From Billgrantia endophytica (lineage in GTDB: Bacteria; Pseudomonadota; Gammaproteobacteria; Pseudomonadales; Halomonadaceae), in NCBI RefSeq assembly GCF_002879615.1, contig NZ_PNRF01000036.1, positions 1 to 64,000 on the forward strand: a stretch of 64,000 nt of DNA. Reading direction: 5' to 3'. A model generated the notes under the pieces. That model searched no databases. It was not told the DNA's origin and worked only from the letters and a program-made list of their open reading frames with translations. Of this stretch, positions 30,228-40,941 are shown piece by piece. Numbering within the stretch: the stretch's first letter is position 1; each line of letters starts with the position of its first letter. The translations under genes and the position numbers were made by a program.

Positions 30228-31031
30228 TTATTGGATGCGGCGCACGCTGGTAAAGCTGGGCAAGCCGCCATCCCAATGCATCCACACGGCAAAGGCACGC
30301 CCCACGATGTTCTCCTCGGGTACGAAGCCCCAATAACGACTGTCGTTGGAGTGATCGCGGTTGTCGCCCAACGTGAAGTAATGGCCTTCCGGCACCACCA
30401 GTTCACGTACCCGCGGGCCGGGGTCGCGTGGATTATTATAGATGTGGTGGTTGACCTCTCCCAACCGCTCTTCCATCAGCCATTCGTTGGGTGCGCTGGC
30501 CGGCCCTTCCTCGACCAGTTGCTTGGGTACCGGCTCACCGTTGACATAAAGCTGCTTGTCTTCATAACGCACGGTATCGCCCGGCAGACCCACCACTCGC
30601 TTGATGAAATTCACCGACGGCTCGTTGGGAAAACGAAACACCATGACATCACCGCGCTGCGGATCGTCAATCTCGACGAAACGGGTATGCGTCACGGGCA
30701 AGCGCAATCCATAGGCGAACTTGTTGACCAGGATGAAATCGCCGACTTCCAGGGTGGGACGCATGGAGCCGGAAGGAATCTGGAATGGCTCGACCAGAAA
30801 GCTCCTCAGCAGCAGTACCACCAGCAGCACCGGGAAGAAGGAGCGGGCGTAATCCACCGGCCAGGGCTCCTTGAGCACCTTGGCGCGGGCCGTCTCATCA
30901 AGCCCTTCGGTCGTTCCGGCTTCGGCGTTGGCCAGGTTCCTGCGCCGCCCCGGGCGTAACCAGACAAGATCCAGCAGCCATATCAGACCGGTGATCGCCA
31001 CTGCAATCACCAGCAAAAGAGAGAAATCCAT
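30228..31031 (-). CDS. lepB: signal peptidase I
   Basis: The 267-aa inner-membrane serine protease removes signal peptides from exported proteins. An N-terminal helix (FSLLLVIAVAITGLIWLLDLV) and a second one (FFPVLLVVLLLRSFLVEPF) anchor it. The catalytic serine lies in PSGSMRPTLEVGDF and the lysine in NFIKRVVGLPGD. It begins 14 bases after lepA, as in most relatives. Confidence 0.96.
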   Translation of the reverse strand: MDFSLLLVIAVAITGLIWLLDLVWLRPGRRRNLANAEAGTTEGLDETARAKVLKEPWPVDYARSFFPVLLVVLLLRSFLVEPFQIPSGSMRPTLEVGDFILVNKFAYGLRLPVTHTRFVEIDDPQRGDVMVFRFPNEPSVNFIKRVVGLPGDTVRYEDKQLYVNGEPVPKQLVEEGPASAPNEWLMEERLGEVNHHIYNNPRDPGPRVRELVVPEGHYFTLGDNRDHSNDSRYWGFVPEENIVGRAFAVWMHWDGGLPSFTSVRRIQ

Positions 31032-31045
31032 ATAGTTGTCGGTCC

Positions 31046-32863
<1,818 letters not shown>

Positions 32864-33006
32864 CTAGCCCAGTCCGGTGTTCGTCACGAGCGCGGATGGG
32901 GCGAAGTCGTCCGCATCCGTTCACGTCATATGAATTCGATAGCGGGTATTGTACCGGCATGGCGGAGGGTTGGACAGCGCGGTCGCCAAGGAGCCGATAG
33001 CAGAAT

Positions 33007-33036
33007 GGCACCTCCCGCTACTGGGCGGGAGGTGCC
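33007..33036 (-). terminator. terminator hairpin after the degP gene
   Basis: A perfect 12-bp stem (GGCACCTCCCGC / GCGGGAGGTGCC) with a six-base loop lies 37 bases beyond the stop codon of the degP gene. No strong U-tract follows, so it may rely on Rho or mainly protect the 3' end. Confidence 0.5.
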
Positions 33037-33072
33037 ATCGACAGTCGTGTTGCTCAGATATTGCCGAAGGAG

Positions 33073-34497
33073 TCAGTCCCTGGCCAGCCTCAACGCCACG
33101 AACAGGGACCTGCCCTCACGGTACAGGCGTACCGGTATGGCTCGGTCATCGGGCAGTGTCTGCGCCATTTCGGATAGCTGCTCCGGGCTCTCCACGGTAT
33201 GGTGGTCGATACTGACGATGACATCACCCGGGCGGATGCCGGCGTCGGCGGCAACTCCCTGGGGATCGATCTCTCGTACCTGGACGCCGGCTTCGATTCC
33301 CAGGCGCTGACGCTCCGCCTCATCGAGTTCACTGACCGTGATGCCCAGGCGCGCCTGCCCACTCGGGGCCTCACGACGCTCGGCACGCTGCTCCCCCTCG
33401 GCATCCGGCCAGTCGCCAATGGTGACGGACTGCGTGGTGCGTTCGCCGTCACGCATGACCGTCAATTCGGCTTCATTGCCCGGCGCCACGCGGCCAATCA
33501 GCCGCGGCAGGTTGCGCGAGCGCTCGACCTCTTCGCCGTCGACCTCGAGCACGATGTCACCCGCCCGGAGACCGGCGTGGGCCGCCGGGCCTTCCGGATC
33601 CAGGTCGGCGATCAGGGCGCCGCTGGCGCTATCCATGCCGAACGACTCGGCCAGATCCCGGGACACCGGCTGGATCATCACCCCAAGCCAGCCACGGCGC
33701 ACACGCCCCTCGTCACGAATCTGATCGGCCACGTCCATGGCCACGTTGATGGGGATGGCAAAGGAGACGCCCATGAATCCGCCGCTACGGGTGAATATCT
33801 GCGCATTGATGCCCACCACTTCACCATCGAGGTTGAACAACGGCCCGCCGGAATTACCCGGGTTGATGGCCACGTCGGTCTGGATGAAGGGCACGTAGGC
33901 GTCCCGGGGCAAGGTGCGATTGATCGCACTGATGATCCCAGCCGTCACTGAATGCTCGAAACCGAAAGGAGAGCCAATGGCCGCCACCCACTCGCCGACC
34001 CGAAGACCGTCGGAATCACCCAGACGCAGTATGGGGAGATCTTCGGCTGCCACCTTGAGCAGCGCCACATCGGTCTGAGGATCCGACCCCACGAGTTCGG
34101 CCTCCAGTTCGCGCCGGTCTGCCAGTCGTACCAGGATCTCGTCGGCACCGTCCACCACGTGGGCGTTGGTCAAGATGTAGCCATCCGGACTGATGATGAA
34201 GCCGGAGCCCAGAGACTGGCGCTCCTGCCCGCGCCCCGGCTCTCCGCCCTGGGGAGGGGGGAAGCGATCACCGAAGAAGTGACGGAAGATATCGGGAATC
34301 TCCTGCCCACCGAAGCCTTCGAACGATTGGCTTCGACCCGGCACCACCCTTGTCGTGGAAATATTGACGACCCCCGGCGCCGCCTGTTCCACCAATTCGG
34401 TAAAGTCCGGCAACTCGCGTGCCATGGCACCTTGCCAAGGCAGCAAGAATGCGAACATGAGAGTCCAGAGAAAAAGGTGTCGGGTCATTGGCTTCAT
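33073..34497 (-). CDS. mucD: periplasmic serine protease DegP/MucD
   Basis: The 474-aa protein has a signal peptide (FLWTLMFAFLLPWQGAMA), a trypsin-like domain with the triad histidine in LTNAHVVDGADE, aspartate in SDPQTDVALLK and serine in NPGNSGGPLFN, and two PDZ domains (starting about 280 and 385). It degrades or refolds damaged envelope proteins. It is encoded directly after rseB in the sigma-E operon, as mucD is in pseudomonads, but without the intervening mucC/rseC gene. I chose the ATG with GGAG seven bases upstream. Confidence 0.94.
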   Translation of the reverse strand: MKPMTRHLFLWTLMFAFLLPWQGAMARELPDFTELVEQAAPGVVNISTTRVVPGRSQSFEGFGGQEIPDIFRHFFGDRFPPPQGGEPGRGQERQSLGSGFIISPDGYILTNAHVVDGADEILVRLADRRELEAELVGSDPQTDVALLKVAAEDLPILRLGDSDGLRVGEWVAAIGSPFGFEHSVTAGIISAINRTLPRDAYVPFIQTDVAINPGNSGGPLFNLDGEVVGINAQIFTRSGGFMGVSFAIPINVAMDVADQIRDEGRVRRGWLGVMIQPVSRDLAESFGMDSASGALIADLDPEGPAAHAGLRAGDIVLEVDGEEVERSRNLPRLIGRVAPGNEAELTVMRDGERTTQSVTIGDWPDAEGEQRAERREAPSGQARLGITVSELDEAERQRLGIEAGVQVREIDPQGVAADAGIRPGDVIVSIDHHTVESPEQLSEMAQTLPDDRAIPVRLYREGRSLFVALRLARD

Positions 34498-34573
34498 GGA
34501 AAGCTCCTGCGTCATCTTGCTGTGTTACATGCCAATTGAGTTTCTTGCCAACAAGGAAGGCCCTGGATTCCGA

Positions 34574-35590
34574 TCATTCGGCTGGAGCGGGTGCCTCACC
34601 CTGAGACGCTGTCCAAGTCAGGTTCTCCGCCACCTCCGCCAGTACGCGGGGCGGCAATTCACCCATGACCACCACCTGATAGGGGCTCCCTTCCACCGTC
34701 AGATGACGCACGACGGCAAGCGAGATGCCTAAACGATGCAGGCCTGGTATAAGACGCTCCCGTCCCTCCTGGATCGGTTCGACGAACAGGCTCAGGGTGG
34801 AAAGGCCGTCGCTGTAGATACGATGCCCCACCTCTGAACCATGCTGGCCACTCTGCGTGTCCACCGGCTGGTCGATGAAGCCCTCAGGCAGCCAGCCGGG
34901 GCTCCACGGCTGCCGTGGCGGAGCACGCTGGGTATCGAGGGATACGCTGCCTTGATGCAGCCGGGGTGGGTGCAGCTCCGTGAACTGAAACGTCTCGACC
35001 ACCCTGCCTCGGTCGTCGAGCAGCTCTCGCTTGAGCGGCAGGGCCGTCTGCACGTCGAGCCACATGCGTTGCCCAAAGCGCAGTCCATCCAGTGGTTCTA
35101 TGTCGAGGCGAACCGCACGACGGTTGGCAATGCGATCGCCACCACCCAGCGACAACCGGTAGAACCGGTCGATATGCTGTGCGATCCCAGCCGGAGAGGC
35201 AGGAATGTCATTCGCATTTTCGGACCAGCTCAAGCGTCCGATGCGACCGCGACGCTCGAAAAATACCGGTGGGCCGTCGAGAAAGCGTGCCACTTCTCGT
35301 TCCACCCCATCCTGGATGTCATGGGAGAGCGCCAGGGTCCGTACACCATCGACGCCGATGCGTACGGCCCTTGCCTGAAAGATGTAGCAATGACTGGCCC
35401 ACAGGCTGCGTTCGAACCACGACAGCGCTGAATCAGGGGCCTCCCAATCGGCTACCTGGCGGCAATCGAACCGATCGACCTGGGTATCGGAACCAGGCTG
35501 TGTCTCGGCGAGAGCGGGTGTCAGGTACATCAGGCTACCGAAACCGCACAGTACGACCAGGCGACTCAGCGTGCGCCCCGCTCTCATCAT
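34574..35590 (-). CDS. rseB: sigma-E factor regulatory protein RseB/MucB
   Basis: The 338-aa periplasmic protein has a signal peptide ending in TPALA and a two-domain RseB/MucB body. Segments such as ALSWFERSLWASHCYIFQA, GLRFGQRMWLDVQTALPLK and WLPEGF match the lipoprotein-carrier-like fold. It binds the periplasmic part of RseA and shields it from proteolysis until mislocalised lipopolysaccharide is sensed. It overlaps the rseA stop by four bases. Confidence 0.9.
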   Translation of the reverse strand: MMRAGRTLSRLVVLCGFGSLMYLTPALAETQPGSDTQVDRFDCRQVADWEAPDSALSWFERSLWASHCYIFQARAVRIGVDGVRTLALSHDIQDGVEREVARFLDGPPVFFERRGRIGRLSWSENANDIPASPAGIAQHIDRFYRLSLGGGDRIANRRAVRLDIEPLDGLRFGQRMWLDVQTALPLKRELLDDRGRVVETFQFTELHPPRLHQGSVSLDTQRAPPRQPWSPGWLPEGFIDQPVDTQSGQHGSEVGHRIYSDGLSTLSLFVEPIQEGRERLIPGLHRLGISLAVVRHLTVEGSPYQVVVMGELPPRVLAEVAENLTWTASQGEAPAPAE

Positions 35591-36285
35591 CGCTGCCCCA
35601 GTGTCTCGCTGCCGGAAGCACGCAACAGCGGCATCCAGGCATCGCCACTTCGATAGGTGGCACCCTCGGCATGCCTATCGAGGTAGGACTGCAGCAGTCT
35701 GGCCTGTTCCTGATCGGTGCTTTGCGACTGACGCGGGTTCGGTGCCATGAAAAGCGGATTCTCGAAGCTGTTGCTGACCGGCATGATACCCGATTGCCCA
35801 CCGGAAGCCGTGGGAGAAAACAGCGGCATTCCAACGGGCGAAGCCTGGCCGCCGGACACCGTGGCAAAGCTGCGCTGTGGCTGGCCGGCAGGAGACCGCG
35901 GCTCACTGTCTGCCACCTGAGCACCGCCACCACTGGTAAAGTCGCTGCCGTTATAGAACTGTACGCCGGTGATTACCATCAGCGAAACGGCAGCTGCAAT
36001 GCCAGCGCTTCGGGCAAACGGCAGGGAGCGACGCGGTGCGACAGGGGCCTCTTCCATGACAGGTACCGGCTCGTTCTCGAGCCGCGCCATAATGCCCGCG
36101 GAAAGGTCCGTGCTGACATCGACATCATGATCCCGATGCAACATGCTGCGCATCAGATGATAGCGCCGCCATGCATCAGCGGCGCCGGGGTCGTCCTCTA
36201 TGGACTTCAGCACCCGACGCAGCTCGAGATCATCACCTTCGTTGTCCATCAGGGCAGAAAGCGATTCCCGTGCATTCTGACTCAT
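35587..36285 (-). CDS. rseA: anti-sigma-E factor RseA/MucA
   Basis: The 232-aa anti-sigma factor begins MSQNARESLSALMDNEGDDLELRRVL, the RseA N-terminal sigma-binding domain, with AWRRYHLMRSMLH following. A single membrane helix lies at about residues 95-112 (SAGIAAAVSLMVITGVQFY), and the periplasmic tail is proline/glycine rich. It sequesters RpoE at the membrane until cut by DegS and RseP. The ATG is two bases after the end of a short frame that fills the unusually long gap after rpoE. The ribosome site is weak (GTGTGAGA). Confidence 0.9.
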   Translation of the reverse strand: MSQNARESLSALMDNEGDDLELRRVLKSIEDDPGAADAWRRYHLMRSMLHRDHDVDVSTDLSAGIMARLENEPVPVMEEAPVAPRRSLPFARSAGIAAAVSLMVITGVQFYNGSDFTSGGGAQVADSEPRSPAGQPQRSFATVSGGQASPVGMPLFSPTASGGQSGIMPVSNSFENPLFMAPNPRQSQSTDQEQARLLQSYLDRHAEGATYRSGDAWMPLLRASGSETLGQR

Positions 36286-36287
36286 TC

Positions 36288-36479
36288 TCACACCCCCACA
36301 TTGGCAAGACGCCCTGCCTTGCATCCAATGAAATCCGGCATTCCCTGTCGCACCACACCGGAAATACCGATAAGCCATTCCTGCGCGCTGTTACGCTGGC
36401 ACACTGCGATCACTGCATCTGACGCCATTGACGGCAGACAGTTCAGCGCCAACGTAAAAACCTTTCTTCGCCGGCTCAT
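36288..36479 (-). other. 63-codon open frame between rpoE and rseA, doubtful gene
   Basis: A frame starting MSRRRKVFTLALNCLPSM overlaps the rpoE stop (ATGA) and ends two bases before the rseA start, so it tiles the gap exactly. It has two cysteines and a short hydrophobic patch but no recognisable family. About 60% of its third codon positions are G or C, clearly fewer than in neighbouring genes. It is more likely leader sequence that happens to be open. Confidence 0.2.
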
Positions 36480-37081
36480 TCCGTTATCGACTCCCGAGTT
36501 CGGGCGGTGGTCACCAGCGGCTGTATGTGCTGGTCCACGGCTTCACGCGCGCGAAATATTCGTGACCGCACCGTACCTACCGGACACTGCATGATGTTGG
36601 CAATGTCCTCGTAGGAAAGCCCGTCGAGCTCACGCAGGGTGATGGCCGTGCGCAGGTCGTCGGGCAGGTTCTCGATGGCCTCGAACACCGCCGCCTCGAG
36701 CTGATCGCGGGCCATGGCGGCCTCGGGTGTCTCGATATCGGCCAGGCGTCCGCTGTGGTCGAGGATCTCGGCATCGGCGATATCGAGATCACTGCCAGGC
36801 GGGCGCCGCCCCTTCGAAACCAGGTAGTTCTTGGCCGTATTGATGGCAATCCGGTACATCCAGGTATAGAAGGCGCTTTCCGCACGAAACTTCCCCAGAG
36901 CCCGGTAAGCCTTGATGAAAGCCTCCTGAGCCACGTCCTGCACTTCGGCATGATCCTGAACGTAGCGTCCTATCAAACCGATGATCTTGTGCTGGTATTT
37001 CTTTACCAGCAGATCAAAAGCACGGGAGTCACCATTCTGGGCGCGCTCCACGAGCTGTTGATCGGTTTCTCGGTTGCCCAT
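36476..37081 (-). CDS. rpoE: RNA polymerase sigma factor RpoE/AlgU
   Basis: The 201-aa ECF sigma factor has region 2 with FDLLVKKYQHKIIGLIGRYV and QDVAQEAFIKAYRALGKF, and region 4 with LPDDLRTAITLRELDGLSYEDIA and VGTVRSRIFRAREAV. It is close to AlgU/RpoE throughout. It directs the envelope-stress regulon and heads the operon with rseA, rseB and the degP gene. A possible self-controlled promoter lies about 190 bases upstream. Confidence 0.96.
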   Translation of the reverse strand: MGNRETDQQLVERAQNGDSRAFDLLVKKYQHKIIGLIGRYVQDHAEVQDVAQEAFIKAYRALGKFRAESAFYTWMYRIAINTAKNYLVSKGRRPPGSDLDIADAEILDHSGRLADIETPEAAMARDQLEAAVFEAIENLPDDLRTAITLRELDGLSYEDIANIMQCPVGTVRSRIFRAREAVDQHIQPLVTTARTRESITE

Positions 37082-37273
37082 TCACGCCCCCCCCGACCGG
37101 GAGAGACCCTGCTGACTGGCGAATAAGCGAAGCGTGGAAACGAATTCTGCATGCATGGTGTCAACCTGGTGCCTGTGGCAACTGAGTGTCCCTGGAGATG
37201 TTGGTCCCTGTCGAAGCGACAAGTGTTCCTGTTTCTTGGCCCCGCATCAAGCCGACTGCCATGGCGCCGGGCC

Positions 37274-37303
37274 TGAGACACGACAAACGGGGCCCGGGTT
37301 CCC
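37274..37303 (-). promoter_or_regulatory. candidate sigma-E promoter of rpoE
   Basis: GGAACCC (cf. -35 GGAACTT) is followed after 17 bases by TCTCA (cf. -10 TCTGA) on the minus strand. Autoregulation of rpoE by its own factor is common in the family; the long leader that this implies lowers my confidence. Confidence 0.35.
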
Positions 37304-37310
37304 CTCGCAA

Positions 37311-37341
37311 TTGATTTTTTCCTCGCCCGCGGGTGTATAGT
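37311..37341 (+). promoter_or_regulatory. probable promoter of the DAHP synthase gene
   Basis: A good -10 (TATAGT) lies 19 bases after TTGATT, slightly longer than ideal spacing, about 45 bases before the start codon. Confidence 0.45.
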
Positions 37342-37386
37342 AGATCATCCTCCTCGCCTTCAACGCATCACGACACAGGTAGCAAC

Positions 37387-38466
37387 ATGTCAGATCAGCA
37401 GGTCAGCAACCTCAACGTTCTTTCACAGGACGTCCTGATCACGCCGGAAGCCCTCAAGAGCAACATTCCCCTGAGCGAAACCGCGGAGCGCACGGTGATC
37501 GAAGGGCGCCGGACCATTCAGAATATCCTGGATGGCACCGACCCGCGGTTGCTGGTAGTGATCGGCCCCTGCTCGATCCATGATATCGATGCCGCCCTGG
37601 ATTATGCTCGGCGGCTCCGTCGCCTGGCCGACGAGGTAAAGGATACCCTGTTCGTGGTGATGCGCGTCTACTTCGAGAAGCCTCGCACGACGGTGGGCTG
37701 GAAGGGACTGATCAACGACCCGCATCTCAACGGCTCTTTCGAGATCGAGGAAGGACTGCATATTGCCCGCAAGCTCCTGGTCGAGCTCTCCGAAATCGGG
37801 CTTCCGCTGGCCACCGAGGCGCTGGACCCCATTTCGCCCCAGTACCTTCAGGACTGTATCAGCTGGTCGGCGATCGGGGCGCGCACCACCGAGTCCCAGA
37901 CCCACCGCGAGATGTCTTCCGGCCTATCCAGCCCCGTCGGATTCAAGAATGGCACCGATGGCAGCCTGGACGTGGCAGTCAATGCCCTGCAGTCCGTGGC
38001 ACACCCGCACAACTTCCTGGGAATCAACCAGGCGGGCCAGGTGGCGATCATCCGTACCCGCGGGAACGCCTATGCCCACGTGGTACTGCGTGGCGGCAAC
38101 GGCAAGCCGAACTATGACAGTGTCAGCGTGGCGCTGGCCGAGCAGGAACTGCGCAAGGCCAGTATCAAGCCCAATATCATGATCGACTGCTCGCATGCCA
38201 ACTCCAACAAGGATCCGGCGCTGCAGCCGCTGGTCATGGACAACGTCACCAATCAGATTCTCGAGGGCAACCGCTCGATCATGGGGCTGATGGTGGAATC
38301 CCATATCGGCTGGGGCAGCCAGAAGATCCTCGATGACCACCGCCAGATGCAATATGGCGTTTCCGTCACCGATGCCTGCATCGATTGGAAAACCACCGAG
38401 GAAGCCATGACCCGCATGGCGGAGAAACTGGAACCGGTGCTCGGCAAGCGTGCTGCCGCGGAGTGA
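37387..38466 (+). CDS. aroG: 3-deoxy-7-phosphoheptulonate synthase (AroF/G/H type)
   Basis: The 359-aa class I DAHP synthase condenses phosphoenolpyruvate and erythrose-4-phosphate in the first step of aromatic amino-acid synthesis. Core motifs are VVIGPCSIHD, VVMRVYFEKPRTTVGWKGL, AIGARTTESQTHRE, GFKNGTDG and IDCSHANSNKD. Which amino acid inhibits it cannot be judged safely, so the symbol marks the family only. The start MSDQQVSNLNVLSQ follows ACAGGTAGC. It converges with dinG, and a long imperfect hairpin lies between them. Confidence 0.93.
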   Translation: MSDQQVSNLNVLSQDVLITPEALKSNIPLSETAERTVIEGRRTIQNILDGTDPRLLVVIGPCSIHDIDAALDYARRLRRLADEVKDTLFVVMRVYFEKPRTTVGWKGLINDPHLNGSFEIEEGLHIARKLLVELSEIGLPLATEALDPISPQYLQDCISWSAIGARTTESQTHREMSSGLSSPVGFKNGTDGSLDVAVNALQSVAHPHNFLGINQAGQVAIIRTRGNAYAHVVLRGGNGKPNYDSVSVALAEQELRKASIKPNIMIDCSHANSNKDPALQPLVMDNVTNQILEGNRSIMGLMVESHIGWGSQKILDDHRQMQYGVSVTDACIDWKTTEEAMTRMAEKLEPVLGKRAAAE

Positions 38467-38487
38467 CCCGTCGTCGTGGACAGAAAA

Positions 38488-38546
38488 TCGGGCCCGTCAT
38501 TCTTGAACCGACCCAAGAACTGGGCGGTTCATGCAGGCGGGCCCGA
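38488..38546. terminator. long imperfect hairpin between convergent genes
   Basis: Outer arms TCGGGCCCG / CGGGCCCGA enclose an inner pair GAACCG / CGGTTC. The structure lies between the DAHP synthase gene and dinG and could end either transcript, but there is no U-tract. Confidence 0.35.
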
Positions 38547-38577
38547 TGCGTTACGCTATCGGCTTGTACGACTTAGG

Positions 38578-40722
38578 CTAGCCGGCCACCATGCCATCTA
38601 TCTCACGCACGAAGGGTGGTAAGGCATCGAGCAGCGCCCGCCCATAACGACGTGTCAACACACGGCGATCCAGCAGTGTGATGCGCCCCTGGTCGGCCTC
38701 CTTGCGAATCAAACGCCCGCAGGCCTGCACCAGCTTGATCGACGCATCCGGAACGCTGATACGCATGAACGGGTTCCCCCCCTGGCTCTCGATCCACTCC
38801 GCCAGCGTCGCGCCGACCGGGTCGTCGGGGACAGCGAACGGCAGCCGGGTAATGACCACATGGGTCAGGTAGTCTCCGGGCAGGTCGATGCCTTCGGCAA
38901 AGCTCGCCAGGCCAAAGATGATACTGCCCTTGCCTGCGTCCACCCGGGCACGATGCCGCTCGATCAGTTCACGCTTTGGAAGCCGATCCTGTGCCAGAAC
39001 CCGTTCGCGCTGCGTCGCCGGCAGCGCCTTCTCGACGGCCCGCAGCTGCATCCGGGAGGAGAACAGCATCAGCACCGCCTCCCGCTCCCCCAGCCCACCG
39101 ACGAACTCGACGATGGCTCGCTCGTGGGCCTCGCGGTCGGCAGGGTCGACGGCCTCCCGGGGCACACTCAAGACCGCACGAGAGTAATCGAAGGGGCTCG
39201 GCAAGCGCTGATAGCGATAGCGATTGGCCAGCCCGGCACGCTCCTGCAAGCGCTCGAAACGCCCCAGCGCCGTCAGGGTTGCCGAGGTCACCACGGCCCC
39301 ATAGCAGCTGCCCCACAGGGTCCTGGCCAGGGTGGGCGCGGCGGAGACCGGGCTGGCCGAAAAGACCAGCTCGGCATCACCGCCGAAACGCTCGAGGGTC
39401 ATCCAGCGGGCGTATGGCGGCTCACCCTCGGTATCGACGTCGGCATAGGCCTGCCATAGCCCGTGAGCCTCGAGGGCACGGCCGTGAAGCAGTGCCAGCA
39501 GCGGCAGCCAGGCCTCGGCCTGCTCACGGGCGAGGCCCGTGTGCTTGTCCGGGTCGAGACTCTCGCGCAGGATGTCGCTCATGGTTTCCAGAGTTCGCGT
39601 CAACTCGGCAAACGCGACCAGTAGCGTCCCGGCATGCTCACGCAGCCCATCGGGGACTCGGCCCATCTCGAACCGATACTGGTGATTCTCCTCGTCGTCG
39701 CCGAGCCCCCGGGGACGGCCCGCCAACTGGTGGCCCAGGGCAAAGGCCTCGCCCAGTCTCGGTTCCAGCGCCGCAATGGCTTCCGGGAGGGTCGCCAGCA
39801 ACCTGGCGACGGTGGGCTGTACCGCCAAGGCCTGGTTCAATTCGGTGAGAGACTTCTTCAGGCTGCCCAGCCAGCGCAGTGCCCCACCCACGCCGACACG
39901 ATGGGCAAAGTGCGTGAGCGCCTTGTCCGGCAGGTGATGGCCCTCGTCGAAGACGTAGATGCAGTCAGCCGGTGGCGGCAATACCACACCGCCACCCAGC
40001 GAGAGATCGGCCAGCACCAGGTCATGGTTGGCCACGATGACATCGGCGCTTTCCAGGTCGCGACGGGCACGAAAGAAAGCACAGGCGGCAAAGTGCCCGC
40101 ACCGCCGATTGGTGCACTGTCGATGATCGATGGTGAGGCGGCGCCAGTCGGTGTCGTCGATGGAGTCGGACCAGCTCTCACGATCCCCTTCCCAACGGCC
40201 GCTGCCATAGGCGTCGGCCATCTCCTGAACCAGCGCCTGGAAGTTGTCACCGCTTTCCTGCACCAGGCTCTGCTCGAACAGGGATAGCGTGGGATTGTCG
40301 GCCACGCCGTCCATCGACTGCTCCAGGCGAGCCACGCACAGGTAGCGGCCACGCCCCTTGGCCAGGGCGTAGTGAAAGTCCAGACCGCTATGGGCCTTGA
40401 GCGCCGGGAGGTCCTGGTGCAGCACCTGCTCCTGCAGGGCCACGGTGGCGGTGGCGATGACCAGCCGCTTGTCACGCGCCTTGGCCACCGGCAATGCAGC
40501 CAGCAGGTAGGCCAGGGTCTTGCCGGTGCCCGTGCCAGCCTCGAGTACGCAAACGTGCTCGTCGGAGGTGCGCTTGCCCGACTCATCGGCCTCGATGCCA
40601 CCCAGCGTGCGGGCGATCTCGGCGATCATCAGCCGCTGGCCGTAGCGTGGCGTCAGCCCCTGAGCCTCCAGCACCCGGCGGTAGGCGCCCTGTATCTCGC
40701 CCCTGAGGGCCTCGTCCAGCAT
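38578..40722 (-). CDS. dinG: ATP-dependent DNA helicase DinG
   Basis: The 714-aa XPD-like helicase has the Walker A motif EAGTGTGKTLAYLLA at about residue 62 and the DEGH box (FDEGHHLPDK). Iron-sulfur ligands are the cysteine in RYLCVARL plus the group CTNRRCGHFAAC. The C-terminal motif VQACGRLIRKEADQGRI is also present. DinG unwinds R-loops and G-quadruplex DNA that block replication forks. No LexA box is evident upstream. Confidence 0.94.
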   Translation of the reverse strand: MLDEALRGEIQGAYRRVLEAQGLTPRYGQRLMIAEIARTLGGIEADESGKRTSDEHVCVLEAGTGTGKTLAYLLAALPVAKARDKRLVIATATVALQEQVLHQDLPALKAHSGLDFHYALAKGRGRYLCVARLEQSMDGVADNPTLSLFEQSLVQESGDNFQALVQEMADAYGSGRWEGDRESWSDSIDDTDWRRLTIDHRQCTNRRCGHFAACAFFRARRDLESADVIVANHDLVLADLSLGGGVVLPPPADCIYVFDEGHHLPDKALTHFAHRVGVGGALRWLGSLKKSLTELNQALAVQPTVARLLATLPEAIAALEPRLGEAFALGHQLAGRPRGLGDDEENHQYRFEMGRVPDGLREHAGTLLVAFAELTRTLETMSDILRESLDPDKHTGLAREQAEAWLPLLALLHGRALEAHGLWQAYADVDTEGEPPYARWMTLERFGGDAELVFSASPVSAAPTLARTLWGSCYGAVVTSATLTALGRFERLQERAGLANRYRYQRLPSPFDYSRAVLSVPREAVDPADREAHERAIVEFVGGLGEREAVLMLFSSRMQLRAVEKALPATQRERVLAQDRLPKRELIERHRARVDAGKGSIIFGLASFAEGIDLPGDYLTHVVITRLPFAVPDDPVGATLAEWIESQGGNPFMRISVPDASIKLVQACGRLIRKEADQGRITLLDRRVLTRRYGRALLDALPPFVREIDGMVAG

Positions 40723-40824
40723 GGCCTCACTCTCTAGAGAACTTGTGGGGAATGGCTTGAGCGCATCGGCCCTTCAGCGACTGCCTGGGAAACGCCTAGT
40801 GGCGGCGGCGGCTTCGGCGCCGTC

Positions 40825-40909
40825 GACAGGTTTACGAGGAGGCGCTGTAAACCCTTCCCTGGGCGCTACTTTTGCCATCCCTGGCAAAAGACCTCCTCTC
40901 CAACCTGTC
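40825..40909. repeat. dispersed stem-forming intergenic repeat, copy 1
   Basis: The core GGCGCTGTAAACCC, then CCCTGGGCGCTACTTTTGCC, then a perfect 9-bp hairpin (CTTTTGCCA / TGGCAAAAG), recurs near 50.3 kb. Flanking arms here (GACAGGTT..GAGGAGG and CCTCCTC..AACCTGTC) close an outer stem with three mismatches. It lies between rhlB and dinG, both on the minus strand. Confidence 0.7.
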
Positions 40910-40941
40910 CCCGGCTGCCTCGCGGTGGAAAAACAAGGCGT

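Noticed and set aside
40723..40824. Possible promoter or LexA box upstream of dinG
   Set aside because: No CTGT-N8-ACAG motif and no clear -10/-35 pair is visible.
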